In this document: one piece after another, positions 34,577 through 45,196 of the stretch
Position numbering within the stretch: the first letter of the stretch is position 1
How the letters are laid out: each line of letters starts with the position of its first letter
Source of the DNA: Hawksworthiomyces lignivorus
Taxonomy: Eukaryota; Ascomycota; Sordariomycetes; Ophiostomatales; Ophiostomataceae
Assembly (NCBI GenBank): GCA_002917075.1
Contig: NTMA01000101.1
Span: forward strand, 1 to 64,000
DNA length: 64,000 nucleotides
Direction of reading: 5' to 3'
The notes under the pieces: generated by a model
Database searches by the model: none
What the model was told of the DNA's origin: nothing
The model's input: the letters and a program-made list of their open reading frames with translations, nothing else
Position numbers and translations under genes: made by a program

Positions 34577-36070
34577 ATGGCAGCTGACGAAGACGGGCGA
34601 TCCGATGAGCCACTGTCCGCCAAGAGGCCGCGAGACGAGTCCAGGGCGCCAGAGGAGCGGGAGCAGCAGCGGCGGCGACGAGGGTCGAGGAGCGACGACC
34701 GCCGCGGGCATGACGACGACGAGCCTATAGCGAAGAGGTCCAGGATGGACGAACCTGAGCTTGACTACGGAGACGATGGAGGCGAAAACGCCCGCGGCCG
34801 TCTAGCAAAGAACGGCGGCGGCGACGATGACGGCGACACAGCGCTTCAGCGTGACCGGAGCCGCGACCGCAGCCGTGACTACAGCCGTGACCGCAGCCGT
34901 GATCGAAACCGCGATCGCAGCCGAGACCGATACAGGGATCGGCGGCCGTCCATCCGCTCGCCTGAGCGGTACCGGGACCGAGACGCGTATGCGAGTGACT
35001 CGTTCGGGCGGCGACGGTCATCTGGCGGCCGCGGCGGCGCCGCCGCCGCCTCTCCTCCTCCTCCTCCCCCTACGGCCGACCCGCGCGAGGCGCGCCGCAA
35101 GGTCAGCGTGTCGCAGGAGGAGCGCAAGCGCGGCCAGCGGCTGTTCGGCGGCCTGCTCAGCACCCTGAGCCAGACGGCGGGCGCGCGGCGAGGCGGCCGC
35201 GGCGGAGCAAGAGCAGGCGCTGCCGCAGCAGCCCGGCCGCCGGAGTCGCGCGGCCGGCTGGCAGACGAGGACGAGGACGAGGCAGCCGCAGCGCAGCGCC
35301 AGTCGGAGCGGGAACAGCTGCGGCTAGCCACCCAGCGGCAGAACGAAGAAGACCGGAAGCGGCAGGCGGCGCGCCTGGCGAAGCTGGACCGGATCCGCAA
35401 GATCGAGCAGATCAAGCTGGACGAGCAGAGGGTACGTCTATTGGATCTTGACTGTATATTTTTTTTTCGGTTCTTTGTTCTAATTCTTTACAGATGCATA
35501 CTCTACAAGCAAACGAGCTGGCGCTGGCCCGCAACCTGCAGACAAAGAGCAAGCCGACTCTGGTATGATCACCAAAGCACATCTGCTTTCTTGACAAACT
35601 GGCCAGAATGACCTGCTAACAGCTTCAAGTATTACCGGCCGTGGGAGCTCACGAGAGAGCAGGAGCAGATCATCGAGGAGCAGGTGCAGGCGGCTGAGCA
35701 GCGCATAGCCGAGCAGCGGAGAGCGTTCGAAGAGGAGAAACGCACGCGGCTGGCCGAGCTGGGTGTGCGGTACCAGTCCAGAGAGACGCATGTCAAAGTG
35801 GACAAGGCAGACGCGGACGTGCCAGACCAAGGGGACAAGGCACAGCCAGATACAGAGAAGGAGATGCCGACGCAAGACCCAGACGCCGGGGCCGACGGGC
35901 TTGATGTAAAAATGGATACAGCGGCAGAGCAGCCCGCCGAAGCGCCACCAAACAAAGAGGAGCCGCAGCCGCAGCCGCAGCCGCAGCCGCAACAAGACCA
36001 CCGCGATCAGTACGACGAGCGGGACAGAGACATCATGGTGGAACATGAGGAAGACACGGTTATCTATTAA
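34577..36070 (+). CDS. PNN: Pinin / SDK / MemA domain protein (splicing-associated)
   Basis: Three exons, 34577-35431, 35494-35562 and 35630-36070, give 1365 nt and 454 residues. The introns are 62 and 67 bases and phase 0. Pinin is a nuclear protein associated with the exon-junction complex and alternative splicing. The N-terminal 175 residues are highly charged, with nuclear-localisation-like AKRPRDE and AKRSRMDEPELDYGDD, and a run of RDRSRDRNRDRSRDR-type dipeptides at about 95-120. The pinin domain starts at SQEERKRGQRLFGGLLSTLS (about 178-197). It continues through a Lys/Arg/Glu-rich coiled coil (RLAKLDRIRKIEQIKLDEQR), across the small second exon (MHTLQANELALARNLQTKSK), to YYRPWELTREQEQIIEEQV in exon 3. 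The tail is acidic and Pro/Gln-rich with four Pro-Gln repeats. The start is the first in-frame ATG; upstream codons in the frame include only TTG. Confidence 0.88.
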
Positions 36071-38042
36071 AACAGACAGATTGCAAGTTGTTTTCACGAT
36101 CCCTGCCTCAATCGCTGTATGTGATATATTAAATGCCGTTAAGTGTCAATATGGGTTATTTCAATTAGGGAAGTTCGAGACGAGAAGCCTAGGATGACCA
36201 GTCTCGCTCAACCGGGTAAAGCAGTCTTAAAAAAAGGAGCGATATGCTATCCAGCGCTCTGGGAATTAGAATGACGTGAGCCGAGTTTGCTCAGCTGTGT
36301 ATCGCCTCGTGCCAGTCTCCTAGAACCATTGTACCGAATGCGCGCGCGCAGAGACCATCGCATGCTGCATAGCCGGGGCATCGGCCGGATCGTGGCGACT
36401 GTCTCGGCTTACTCGAACGTAACGATTCCTATGACAACGACGGCTCTCTTATCTGAGAGTGTGGGGAAGCAGGGAAGACACACGCTTTGGACGCGGCGAC
36501 AGCGCCAAAATAAGAGCACAGCAGAACGACGCCAAAAAGACACTCGCTTCGTGATAAGAGGCGCCAAAACAATTACACATGCAGGAGACAAACCACACGA
36601 GAGATAGTGAGAGCATAAAACAGCTGATAGGAAGTCCTTTTCAGTTCATTTCCTTGCTGCCTAGCGATTTTTGCCAGATAGAAAATATATTAGCTCGCCG
36701 ACTTCCGCTGGATGCACGTCGCCCTTCTCGTCGACGTCTCTTGGTTGACTCGACACACCTTTGCGCGATTTCTACGAGAGACGAGACGAGGTTGGCTAGG
36801 CGTCTAAGTAGATTGTAGTGCTGTAGCAGTGTAGCACTGTATGTATGCGTAGTCGATCCCAAAGGCGGGCTGCTCCGGCCGAGATTCAAGTCTACAGGAG
36901 GGCAGGGCGAGGGCTTTGCACAAGGGTGCGTCAGCCAAGAGATCGTCCTCTCCTGTCGTGGGGTAGCGCTGTCTTTCAGCTCTTCACCAGAGCCAGTGAA
37001 ACCAGCCCAACCACTCAGGTCTGCCAAACAGCGCTCACCGCTGCCAGCCAGCTAGCCAGTCAGCCACTGTAGGCCACCAATTCTAGGCTTAAAGCCCTAC
37101 ACACCTGTTCCAGTTTGCTGGTGGCCGCTCTGTTATCGCCCCGTCTTTGTTCACAAATTGCCACTTCCTGATTTGTCTGTGGCTGCTGTAATGCGAAACG
37201 CCGCGCCCTGCAAGGAAGGCGCACACGTCACAGAATAAGAAATTAAGCATACGAGTGCACATGCACACGGGCAGGGCACCGACTGCTGCTGCCAACTTCT
37301 CGGGCCTCTCTTTCTCGTTTTGGCTAGCAATTACGTGTAGTGAGCAAGGCAGTCGCGAGTCACAAGCATTCCTGCGCTGTCCTTGCCGTGACTTCCCCGT
37401 TTCGTGTCTCTCTTTCTATGCCCCGTGCCTTCCCTTGTCTCACTGAAGAGGCGAAACCCTTTAGTGCCGATTTGAGAAACTGAGGGGCTTAGCGTGGGGG
37501 AAGAGGCTGCCGTGCCGTCCGATTCTCTTCTCTGTGCGAGTATTACTGCATTACTGTATTACTGTACATACATACGAGCGATAACTCTTTTTATCTTACT
37601 CTTCTTCCCCTACTCCGTCCCGATGATCCTTAATCTTCCGTCTTCCCATCTTTCATGCTCTGACTACATGTACATACGAACCGCCACGACTCGAATATAA
37701 TAGATACAAATAATATCTTGATCAAAGATCAAAAGAGCCGACGAGAGTGCGACATTCCCCCCCCCCCCCCCCCCCTCACTGTCCTTATCGGCTCTCCTTT
37801 CTCTTCTTCCATTTTCTTCCTTTGTCTTTGCCGACATTTTCTCTTTATCATTTCGCGCGATTCAGAGACTTGGATATGATCGCATAGTTGAACTGTTTCA
37901 CTTTATCCCGCCTCGTCCTCGAAAGGACTGTTCAGCGACTGCTCCCTGCTGAGTTCGGCCTTCTCGCGTGCCCTCGTCAGGGGAAAAAGGACGGCCACGA
38001 GCCACATCACTTCTACCGATATAACAAACTACACGACCCAAT
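36071..38042. other. 2 kb intergenic region between pinin and the nucleoside transporter
   Basis: No gene is supported. It has a 19-base C run at 37757-37775 and a pyrimidine-rich leader (37775-37900) before the transporter start. Small frames on both strands lack any domain. Confidence 0.55.
37757..37775. repeat. Homopolymer C run (19 bases)
   Basis: Nineteen C on the plus strand in the transporter upstream region; length subject to sequencing slippage. Confidence 0.85.
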
Positions 38043-39515
38043 ATGCCGGGATATAGCATCATGGATGAATTACGAAAACTCCTCTCTCCCAAGAACGCCA
38101 AGAAAGACGCCGAGGGCCAGAATTATGCGCCCGTGCCCGAAGAACAGCTCGCCCTCACCACTGAGGACGACAGCGGCTACGATGCGGCGTCGTCGCTCCT
38201 GGAGGGCGAGTTTGAGGAAGAGGCGCCCTTCTCGTGGGTCGAGTACGGCATCTTTGCGCTGATCGGCGTCGCCATGCTGTGGGCCTGGAATATGTTCCTC
38301 GCCGCCGCGCCCTACTTCCAGACCCGCTTCGCCGCCGACCCGTGGATCCTCGCCAACTTCCAGTCCACCGTCATCTCCGTCTCGACCTGCACGAACCTGG
38401 CGGCCATGCTGGTCCTGACCAGCATCCAGTACTCCGCCTCCTACCCGTTCCGCATCAACTTGGCTCTTATCATGAACATCGTCCTCTTCAGCCTGCTCAC
38501 GGCGTCGACTTCTATCTTTCTGCACGTCTCGCCCCTTGTCTACCTACTCTTTCTGGTGACTGCCGTGTCCGCCTCGGCTTGGGCCTGCGGCCTCATCCAG
38601 AACGGCGCCTTCGCTTTTGCCGCCTCCTTTGGCCGTCCCGAGTACACCCAGGCCATTATGGCCGGCCAGGCCGTGGCTGGCGTGCTGCCGCCGCTCGCCC
38701 AGATGGTGACCGTGCTCCTGTTCCCTCCAACGCCAGTGTCGCCGCCGGCCGGCGACGGGTCGAGCACCCGCAACAGCCACGACGACGCCGTGGCCGCAGC
38801 CGGCGCATCGGCCTTCTTCTACTTCTTGACGGCCGTAGTCATCTCTGTGGCCGCCATGATCGCCTTCCAGCCGCTCGTGCGCCGCCACAACCGCCTCGTC
38901 GAGAACCGCATGGCCCAGGCGCTGTCCGAGAGCCTCGCCTCCATCGAGGAGGCCGAGCGCGCCGCCCGCAAGGTCGTCAGCATGAAGACGCTCTTCTTCA
39001 AGCTGCACTGGGTGGCGCTGTCCATCTTCATGTGCTTCATGGTCACCATGTTCTTTCCCGTCTTCACGCCCAAGGTGCTGTCGGTGTCGACCGGCCCGTC
39101 GGCGCCGCGCATCTTGCAGCCCGAGGCCTTCATCCCGCTGGCCTTCTTCTTCTGGAACCTGGGCGACCTGATCGGCCGCATGTCCACCATGCTTCCCTTC
39201 CTGGCCACCGCCCTGCACGACCGCCCCGTGCTGCTGTTCGCCTTCAGCGTCGCGCGCCTAGGCTTCCTGCCCGTCTACTTCCTGTGCAACCTGGGCGGCC
39301 GCGGTGCCGCCGTCCCCAGCGACCTGTTCTACCTGCTGCTGCTGCAGCTGCCGTTCGGCCTGACCAACGGCTGGCTGAGCTCCACCGTCATGATGGCCGC
39401 CGGCGAGTGGGTCGAAGACGGCGAGCGCGAGGCTGCCGGCGGGTTCATGGGCATGTGTCTGGTCGCCGGCCTGGCCACCGGCAGCTTCCTGAGCTTTTCC
39501 CTCGGAGGCATCTAA
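38043..39515 (+). CDS. FUN26: Equilibrative nucleoside transporter (ENT/SLC29 family, Fun26-like)
   Basis: A single exon of 490 residues with an ATG at 38043 (MPGYSIMDEL). The roughly 65-residue cytosolic N terminus ends in an acidic patch (LLEGEFEEEAP). The first helix then follows (WVEYGIFALIGVAMLWAWNM), matching the ENT start, where the family has a conserved Trp-Asn pair. About eleven hydrophobic segments follow, with the loop PYFQTRF, the helix SACG-like stretch AWACGLIQNGAFAFAASFG, GRPEYTQAIMAGQAVAGVLP, and FFFWNLGDLIGRMSTM with the conserved Asp-Arg region. The central loop (about 235-310) is cytosolic, with EERA-rich sequence. The last helices include LPFGLTNGWLSSTVMMA. ENTs carry nucleosides down their gradient; the yeast relative Fun26 is vacuolar. 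Location here is inferred from that. It is convergent with IPK1. Confidence 0.93.
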   Translation: MPGYSIMDELRKLLSPKNAKKDAEGQNYAPVPEEQLALTTEDDSGYDAASSLLEGEFEEEAPFSWVEYGIFALIGVAMLWAWNMFLAAAPYFQTRFAADPWILANFQSTVISVSTCTNLAAMLVLTSIQYSASYPFRINLALIMNIVLFSLLTASTSIFLHVSPLVYLLFLVTAVSASAWACGLIQNGAFAFAASFGRPEYTQAIMAGQAVAGVLPPLAQMVTVLLFPPTPVSPPAGDGSSTRNSHDDAVAAAGASAFFYFLTAVVISVAAMIAFQPLVRRHNRLVENRMAQALSESLASIEEAERAARKVVSMKTLFFKLHWVALSIFMCFMVTMFFPVFTPKVLSVSTGPSAPRILQPEAFIPLAFFFWNLGDLIGRMSTMLPFLATALHDRPVLLFAFSVARLGFLPVYFLCNLGGRGAAVPSDLFYLLLLQLPFGLTNGWLSSTVMMAAGEWVEDGEREAAGGFMGMCLVAGLATGSFLSFSLGGI

Positions 39516-40523
39516 TCGCTGCAGGCCGACCTTCCTCCTCCTGTTTTCGTCTTGGTTCTGGTTCTGGTTTTTTTGGTTTTTTTCTTTTGGTTGGCTAGCA
39601 TTTGCATGCGGTTAGACAATGTCTTTGGATCATTTTCACATTTGGGGACATCTCTTTTTGGTCTTTATATACAGCGATACCTTGCATTTGGAGGGCAATC
39701 CTCTCTACGTACTTTTCGTCACAGCGTCATATATTCTTTTTATTTCCTTGTTTTGGGGAGGGGTGTCTGGTTCTACGTCCTATATTAACGAATGCGTCAC
39801 ATTTTGGCTATTTCTGCGTCTTTTCTCGCTCTGTATTACACGCTTTGTTCACACGAGGCAGTTGTCGCTGGTGTCCCAGCGGCCTTTCTTTATTGTTACG
39901 GCTCGGGCTGTCGCGTGTCTCCATCAATCCTCAGCGTTAGACTCGTGCCCTGCACGTCATGCAATCGCAGTGCTACCGCACCTTTCGTGTACCAACTAGA
40001 CGGATGCTCGCAGATGCTATAAACATATAATACAAATAGACCCATAGTGGGAATATCTGGTAATGATAAATTAAAGAAAATCAAACGCCGCCGTGCCCCC
40101 CCAGTGTCGTCCTTCCGCCGCCAATGAGCCTTATCCCAGGTTCCAATTCCCGACCGATGCCAATACCATGCAAAAGTTGATGAAGCAATACAAAGCAGAA
40201 TGCCTTCCCTGATGCTCTCCCCTCCGGTCCTCAAAATGCATGAACCTGCCATATACATGATGCACATGAAAAAGAAAAAAGGAAACAAAACGATGAAAAA
40301 GGAGTTAAAAAATGATAAAATGATAAAATGATAAAATGATAAAATGATAAAATGATAAAATGATAAAATGATGAAATGATAAAATGATAAAATGATGAAA
40401 TGATAAAATGGGCAAATGAAGCAGTCAGAACAAGACTCTGATGAAAGCAGGGTGAAAAAGAAAGACGATGAGCAAGGGCAGAGAACCCAAAGCAAAGCGA
40501 ACAAACACAGGAGGGGGGGAGGG
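39516..40523. other. Convergent 3' intergenic region (nucleoside transporter / IPK1)
   Basis: One kilobase between facing stop codons. The notable content is the 8-bp tandem repeat at 40309-40410. No gene is supported. Confidence 0.65.
40309..40410. repeat. Tandem octamer array (unit AAAATGAT)
   Basis: About thirteen copies of AAAATGAT in a row. Three units carry the same A to G change (GATGAAAT phase) in the right-hand half, suggesting unit duplication after the change. It lies 115-215 bases downstream of the IPK1 stop, in the 3' flank. Confidence 0.92.
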
Positions 40524-41999
40524 CTACCGCTGCCGCCGCTCCAGCCAGCAGTCGGTGCGCTGGCGCGGCAGCTCGGCGCCGGTGTAGAAGCCGCCGGCGA
40601 GCAGGGCGCGCTCCTGGGCCTGCCAGCGGCCCAACTTGCGGCGGCCGTCCTTGCGGTCGAGGTCGCCGAGCTTGGCGGTGATGGCGGGCGGCGGCAGGGG
40701 AGCGCCGGATCCGTCGACGCTAACGCTGCCATTGTGGAGGGTCACGCGCAGGAAGCAGGTGCAGTCGCGCAGGGTCATGGCGGTCTGGAGGCGGTCGAGG
40801 GCGGCGGCGGCGCAGGGCGGGGAGACGGGGTCGTCGGGCAGCGCGACGGCCAGGGCGCCGCGCGGGTCGCACTCCTGCTGGATGGCGGCGAGGCGGCGGA
40901 AGAGGTCGGTGCCGCGCAGCCAGCGCACGATGTGGGGGCGGGCCTTGAGGAGGGCGGGCGGCAGGGGCGCGCCCGCGCCTGCTGCGGCCGCAGCGTGCTG
41001 GCATACGTACGCCCAGAGGGCGTTTTCGATCTCGCGCTCGTCCGTCGCCGCCGCCGGAGTCGAGCCTGCTGTGGCGGCGACCAGCACCAGCGGACACGGC
41101 TTGATCTTGTGGCTGCGCTTGGCAGCGCCGCGGATGCCGGCCGCCGCCTCTGCCGCCTCTGCCGCCTCCGCCGCTGCTGCCGCCGACAGAGCGCAGGTGC
41201 GGCAGCGGCGCGCGCCAGGCGGCGCGGTGGGCGACTGCGCCAGCCACTTGGGCTTGAACTGGATGGTGATTGTCGTAGCGGCCGCAGCGGCGGGGGAGTG
41301 GGCGACCGCCAGGGGGGGGACCAGCCGCGGCGCCGCGCTCATGTCCTCCACCAGCAGGGCGACGTCGACGTCCGCGGCCACGCGGCTGCCCACAAAGTCC
41401 GGCCGCCGCCGCCACGTGCGGTCCAGCTCGGCCAGCAGCGTGTTGATGGCAGCGGCCACGCCGCCGACGCCGCCTGCGGCGACACCGCGCACCAGGCGCT
41501 GGCCCACCAGGCAGTCGGCGCCCAGCAGCGGTCGCAGCACGGCCGCGTAGTAGGCGTGGTGGTCGAGGCAGGTGGCCGGGCCGACGCCCGGCCCCGCCTT
41601 GGGCAGGCGCAGGAGGTGGGTCGCCAGGTGGCCGTGGGCGGCCGGCGAGGAGCGGGTCGGATCCGCGACGGCGAACGCGTCCTCGCCTTCGTGCTGCTGC
41701 TGCTGCTGCGGAGGCTCCTGCGGGGTCAGGCAGAACACGGCGTTGGCGGAGCCCTCGCCGACGAAAGTGCAGGCCACGGCTGCTGGGAGGGCAGGGATTG
41801 CATGCAAGGGCAGCAGGGGTTGCTGCTGCTGGTGCTGTTGTTGCTGCTGGTGCTGCGATTGTGTGTGTCGTTGTTGACGAAGATGCTGCTGGTGCTGCTC
41901 ATGAGCCAGCGGGGTTGCGATAGGACGCACAGTGGCCGCGGAAGCATTGTACCGTCCATTGGTGGTCACGGCGACCACGATGTCCGCTTCGGCTGCCAT
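40524..41999 (-). CDS. IPK1: Inositol-pentakisphosphate 2-kinase
   Basis: A single exon of 491 residues. The start is the ATG at 41999 (MAAEADIVVA); the frame runs 15 codons further up only to a TTG. The enzyme phosphorylates inositol 1,3,4,5,6-pentakisphosphate at the 2 position to make phytate (InsP6), needed for mRNA export and other nuclear functions. Family motifs are GEGSANAVF (81-89, nucleotide-binding loop), QFKPKWLAQSP (247-257, substrate lysines), CRTCAL (266-271, zinc-site region), the RLQTAMTLRDCTCFLRV block (about 400-420) with the Arg-Asp pair, and KLGDLDRKDGRRKLGRW near the C terminus. Inserts are a Gln/His-rich run at about 34-60, a second Gln run near 98-102, and Ala/Glu repeats near 275-295, which make it longer than yeast Ipk1. 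It is convergent with the transporter gene. Confidence 0.93.
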   Translation of the reverse strand: MAAEADIVVAVTTNGRYNASAATVRPIATPLAHEQHQQHLRQQRHTQSQHQQQQQHQQQQPLLPLHAIPALPAAVACTFVGEGSANAVFCLTPQEPPQQQQQHEGEDAFAVADPTRSSPAAHGHLATHLLRLPKAGPGVGPATCLDHHAYYAAVLRPLLGADCLVGQRLVRGVAAGGVGGVAAAINTLLAELDRTWRRRPDFVGSRVAADVDVALLVEDMSAAPRLVPPLAVAHSPAAAAATTITIQFKPKWLAQSPTAPPGARRCRTCALSAAAAAEAAEAAEAAAGIRGAAKRSHKIKPCPLVLVAATAGSTPAAATDEREIENALWAYVCQHAAAAAGAGAPLPPALLKARPHIVRWLRGTDLFRRLAAIQQECDPRGALAVALPDDPVSPPCAAAALDRLQTAMTLRDCTCFLRVTLHNGSVSVDGSGAPLPPPAITAKLGDLDRKDGRRKLGRWQAQERALLAGGFYTGAELPRQRTDCWLERRQR

Positions 42000-43001
42000 C
42001 GGCAGATAATGATGAGAAAGGCAGCGGATACAGAGAGAGAACAAGCAAAAGAAAGAAAAGAATGCCTTGCTCCGACCAAGGAAAATAGAAAAAGGAAAAA
42101 GGAAAGGGGAAGGGGAAAGGAAAAAAAGAGAATATGAGTAAGTGAGCCAACAAGTGCTGAGTAGCGCGGCCTCCCTGCCGCATTAAGACCGGGAGGCGAA
42201 AAAAAAGAGGCGACAATACAAAATTATGAAAGACTGCGCAAAAGCAAGATTAACACTGGTACACGACACACCCAAAAAACCACCAAAAAGGCGACGAAAA
42301 TGCGACAGAAAGCAAACGGACGAAACGCCGAGAACGAACTAAAAGAAAATAGCCTGGGAATGGGAAGCAAAAGTCCCAGCAGTATCTCTAGCTTGTCGCG
42401 GCTAACATGAATTAATGGATGGGCAATCATCAGAAAAAAAGGAAACTAAAAAAGATACGATCTCTTGTCTCCCTCCTCTCTCCCCCGTCTGTTTCTCGGC
42501 TCACTTTTCCTCACGGTTTACTCTTTTGGGAATCTTCTTTTTTCTTCGCCTCGAGACAAGGGGACTCTCTTTAAAAATATGACGTTGCTCCTGTGGTTGG
42601 AAAAAAAAACCTTTTAATTTGGATGCCGGTTCTCGCCGTCTGATCTCAGATCTCACCTCTATTTTCTCCTTCTGCTTCTTCTCCAAACGTCATCGTGTGA
42701 CCCTCTGCAAGCTGGAATGCGGTTCAAAATGCAGACAAACTAGCATATGACTAAAAATGGAAAGGAAATCAGCCCACGAGGAACGAGAGCATATTTAAGC
42801 GCCTCGAAAGAAAAACTCTGAAAACTTTGAAACAGCCCGCCGACTCCCTCTTGTGGCTTTCGTTGTCGACAATCGCGGCCAACAAAAGACGAGCCTGCAA
42901 CAAAGACACGGCCGAGATGGCGAAAGAAAGGCAGCTCGCTTGATACCAAGGTAGACGTATATGTCACTTATATGAAGTCATATATGCAGGATGCAAATTT
43001 A

Positions 43002-43002
<1 letters not shown>

Positions 43003-43033
<31 letters not shown>
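43003..43033. repeat. AC dinucleotide microsatellite
   Basis: About fifteen AC units in non-coding DNA. Confidence 0.92.
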
Positions 43034-43039
<6 letters not shown>

Positions 43040-45196
43040 CACCCAAAATGTCCCCAATGTATGTGCGATGGGCGATGTGGTGGCTCATCGATACCACTAT
43101 ATGACACCCAACCGTACCCACTGCGGCGTCCCAGCTCAGCTTCTCATGCAGGGTAATCTCGTCATCGCCTCCTCCGTCGCCCTCTGATTCGCTTCCTATT
43201 CGCTCCGTCTCTCGGCAGACGCTGCACGTTCTGCAGCGAAAACAAAAAAACTAAAAAGTGCCCAGCAAACCCATCGAGCCGTCCGGCAAGCCTACAGGAC
43301 AGTACGAGGATTACCCAGCCGTGCCAGCACAGCCCAGGCAATCCACCAGAACCAGATGAACCGACGAACCGACGAACCAGCCGAGCTGATGTTCGAAACA
43401 AACAAAAAATCAGCGAACCAGCGAATCCAGCGAACCACCTTGCGTGCCCTGGCTTCTGGCTGGCTGGCCTGCCTTGCCGCCTCTCCGCGGCTGCCTCCAG
43501 CAAGCAGACGAGCGTCGCCCAATACAGTTGTGAGATCTGGAAAACTCGAATATGTCGTAGTTGTTGCTCTGCCGCTTCTGGGTCCACGCTATTCTCTGTG
43601 CGGGCACCCATGCTACGGCCCTACGGAGGTCTCCGTCGGCCTGCATATTGCACATGAACTGTTCGTTTTTTCGTTTGCTGCCCTCTTTCTTAAGTGATGC
43701 CGTCTCGGCTCCGCCTGCGGAGCTCTTTTCTCTCGTCGCGTCTCTCCTACGTGTCCCGGCCTGGCGCCCGACGTGTCTAAGCATATCTCTGCGGTACGGT
43801 CCGTACATGTAGCTACGAAAGCCTCTGCAGTTGGGCTTCAATACGCAAAAATCTGCATAGGGTTTAGTCGAGCGGTGAATCCCTGTCTCTTGCTCCTCCG
43901 CGATCTCTGGGTCTTGTCAAAATGGCTTCCTTCAGGCCTAGTCTGCCTCTTGGCCTTTTCCTGTCCTGACATTCTGCAGCTGCTCCCCATATATTTACCC
44001 CGTCATTTGTCTCGCATTCCCTTGCGACGTGCTGGCTACGGTACCCGGACCATGTCTTTTCTGTCACCGTCTCCCCCGGACTGAAAAGGCGGTGGATCCC
44101 TTTATGCGTCACCGCTTGTTTTCGAAATTTTTTCCTCCTTTCACCTACCCCCTGTAACCTGCGACTGGCGTCATCTGTTCTTCAGTTGTCCTCATCGTTC
44201 CACTTTTGCAGCTTTTGTTGAAAATGCGGAGAAGGAATACGCAACTGTCAAAATCGCCGGCACTTCCTCTTCGAGGCACTGCTGCTTCCGCGTCAGCTGG
44301 GGTGCTGTCACGGGTCTCGCACTACGACTCATTGTCCTGCGCCGCATCTCCGCAGGCGCCCGCGATGAATCGGCTGCGCTGGCGAGCTTCCGGAAGAAAG
44401 CTTCGCTGTCTGCCAAGTTCCATGTTGTTTTCGATTGTGTACTTGGACAGTCGATGCCTTCTCCACTGGCATCCACCGCAGCCCAAATCTGTGCATGTCT
44501 ACGGAAGACGTGTGAGCAATGAGATGGGGACACATTAGCAGAATGCACGGCCATTCTCCAGCCCCTACAATTACTCATGGCGCGCTCCTGGTCCTGTGGC
44601 TTCCACTGCCTGCGAATACACAATGTGACGCTGTGCTGTGTCACCTTGTCGCGTCCCGCTAAGTCTAGCTCCAACAACACATATGAGCATCTGCTGCTTT
44701 CACCGCTGTGCACCGGGCAGTGTTGTGCAGTTTAGTAGCGCTCGCATTGCTCAAAGGCGCTATACGACTGAAATTACGGGGAAGAGTGCGGCCATGTTTG
44801 TTGTTTATGCGCCCGATGACGTCTTTTTTTGGCTGCTCTGCCTGGGCGTTACGCTATCCAAAGGACGAAATGGCGCTTGTGCCCGGGGAAGATGTGCACC
44901 AGGAACGTGCGAAATGATATTAGAGAGACTGCAAGCTTGGCAACAAGGCGACTGCTGAGACTTGCACGTGGGCCATTTTAAAGGCCGGCCTCGCAAGAAG
45001 GCTGGCGATACGCAGACGTCTTGTTGATGGTGCAGAGTAGACAGGCATCTTTCTCTGCTGCTGCTGCTGCCCAAGCCTAATCTGCACCTGCCCGCAAAGC
45101 CTGTCTCGCCATGAAATGGGGTTGCCATCTACGTGGTGCTTCCTCGCTCATCGTCCTAGTGCTCTTCGTGGGACGCGGCCTGCTTGCTGCCGGCCA

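Noticed and set aside
38234..39598. 454-codon second frame inside the nucleoside transporter gene
   Set aside because: Arg/Pro/His-rich shadow with no membrane helices.
40416..42137. 573-codon plus-strand frame opposite IPK1
   Set aside because: IPK1 motifs are clear on the minus strand; this is a compositional shadow.
44192..44713. 173-codon minus-strand frame as a gene
   Set aside because: No start context, no recognised motif, and composition like the surrounding non-coding DNA; not continuous with the decayed gene at 45.2-46.2 kb.
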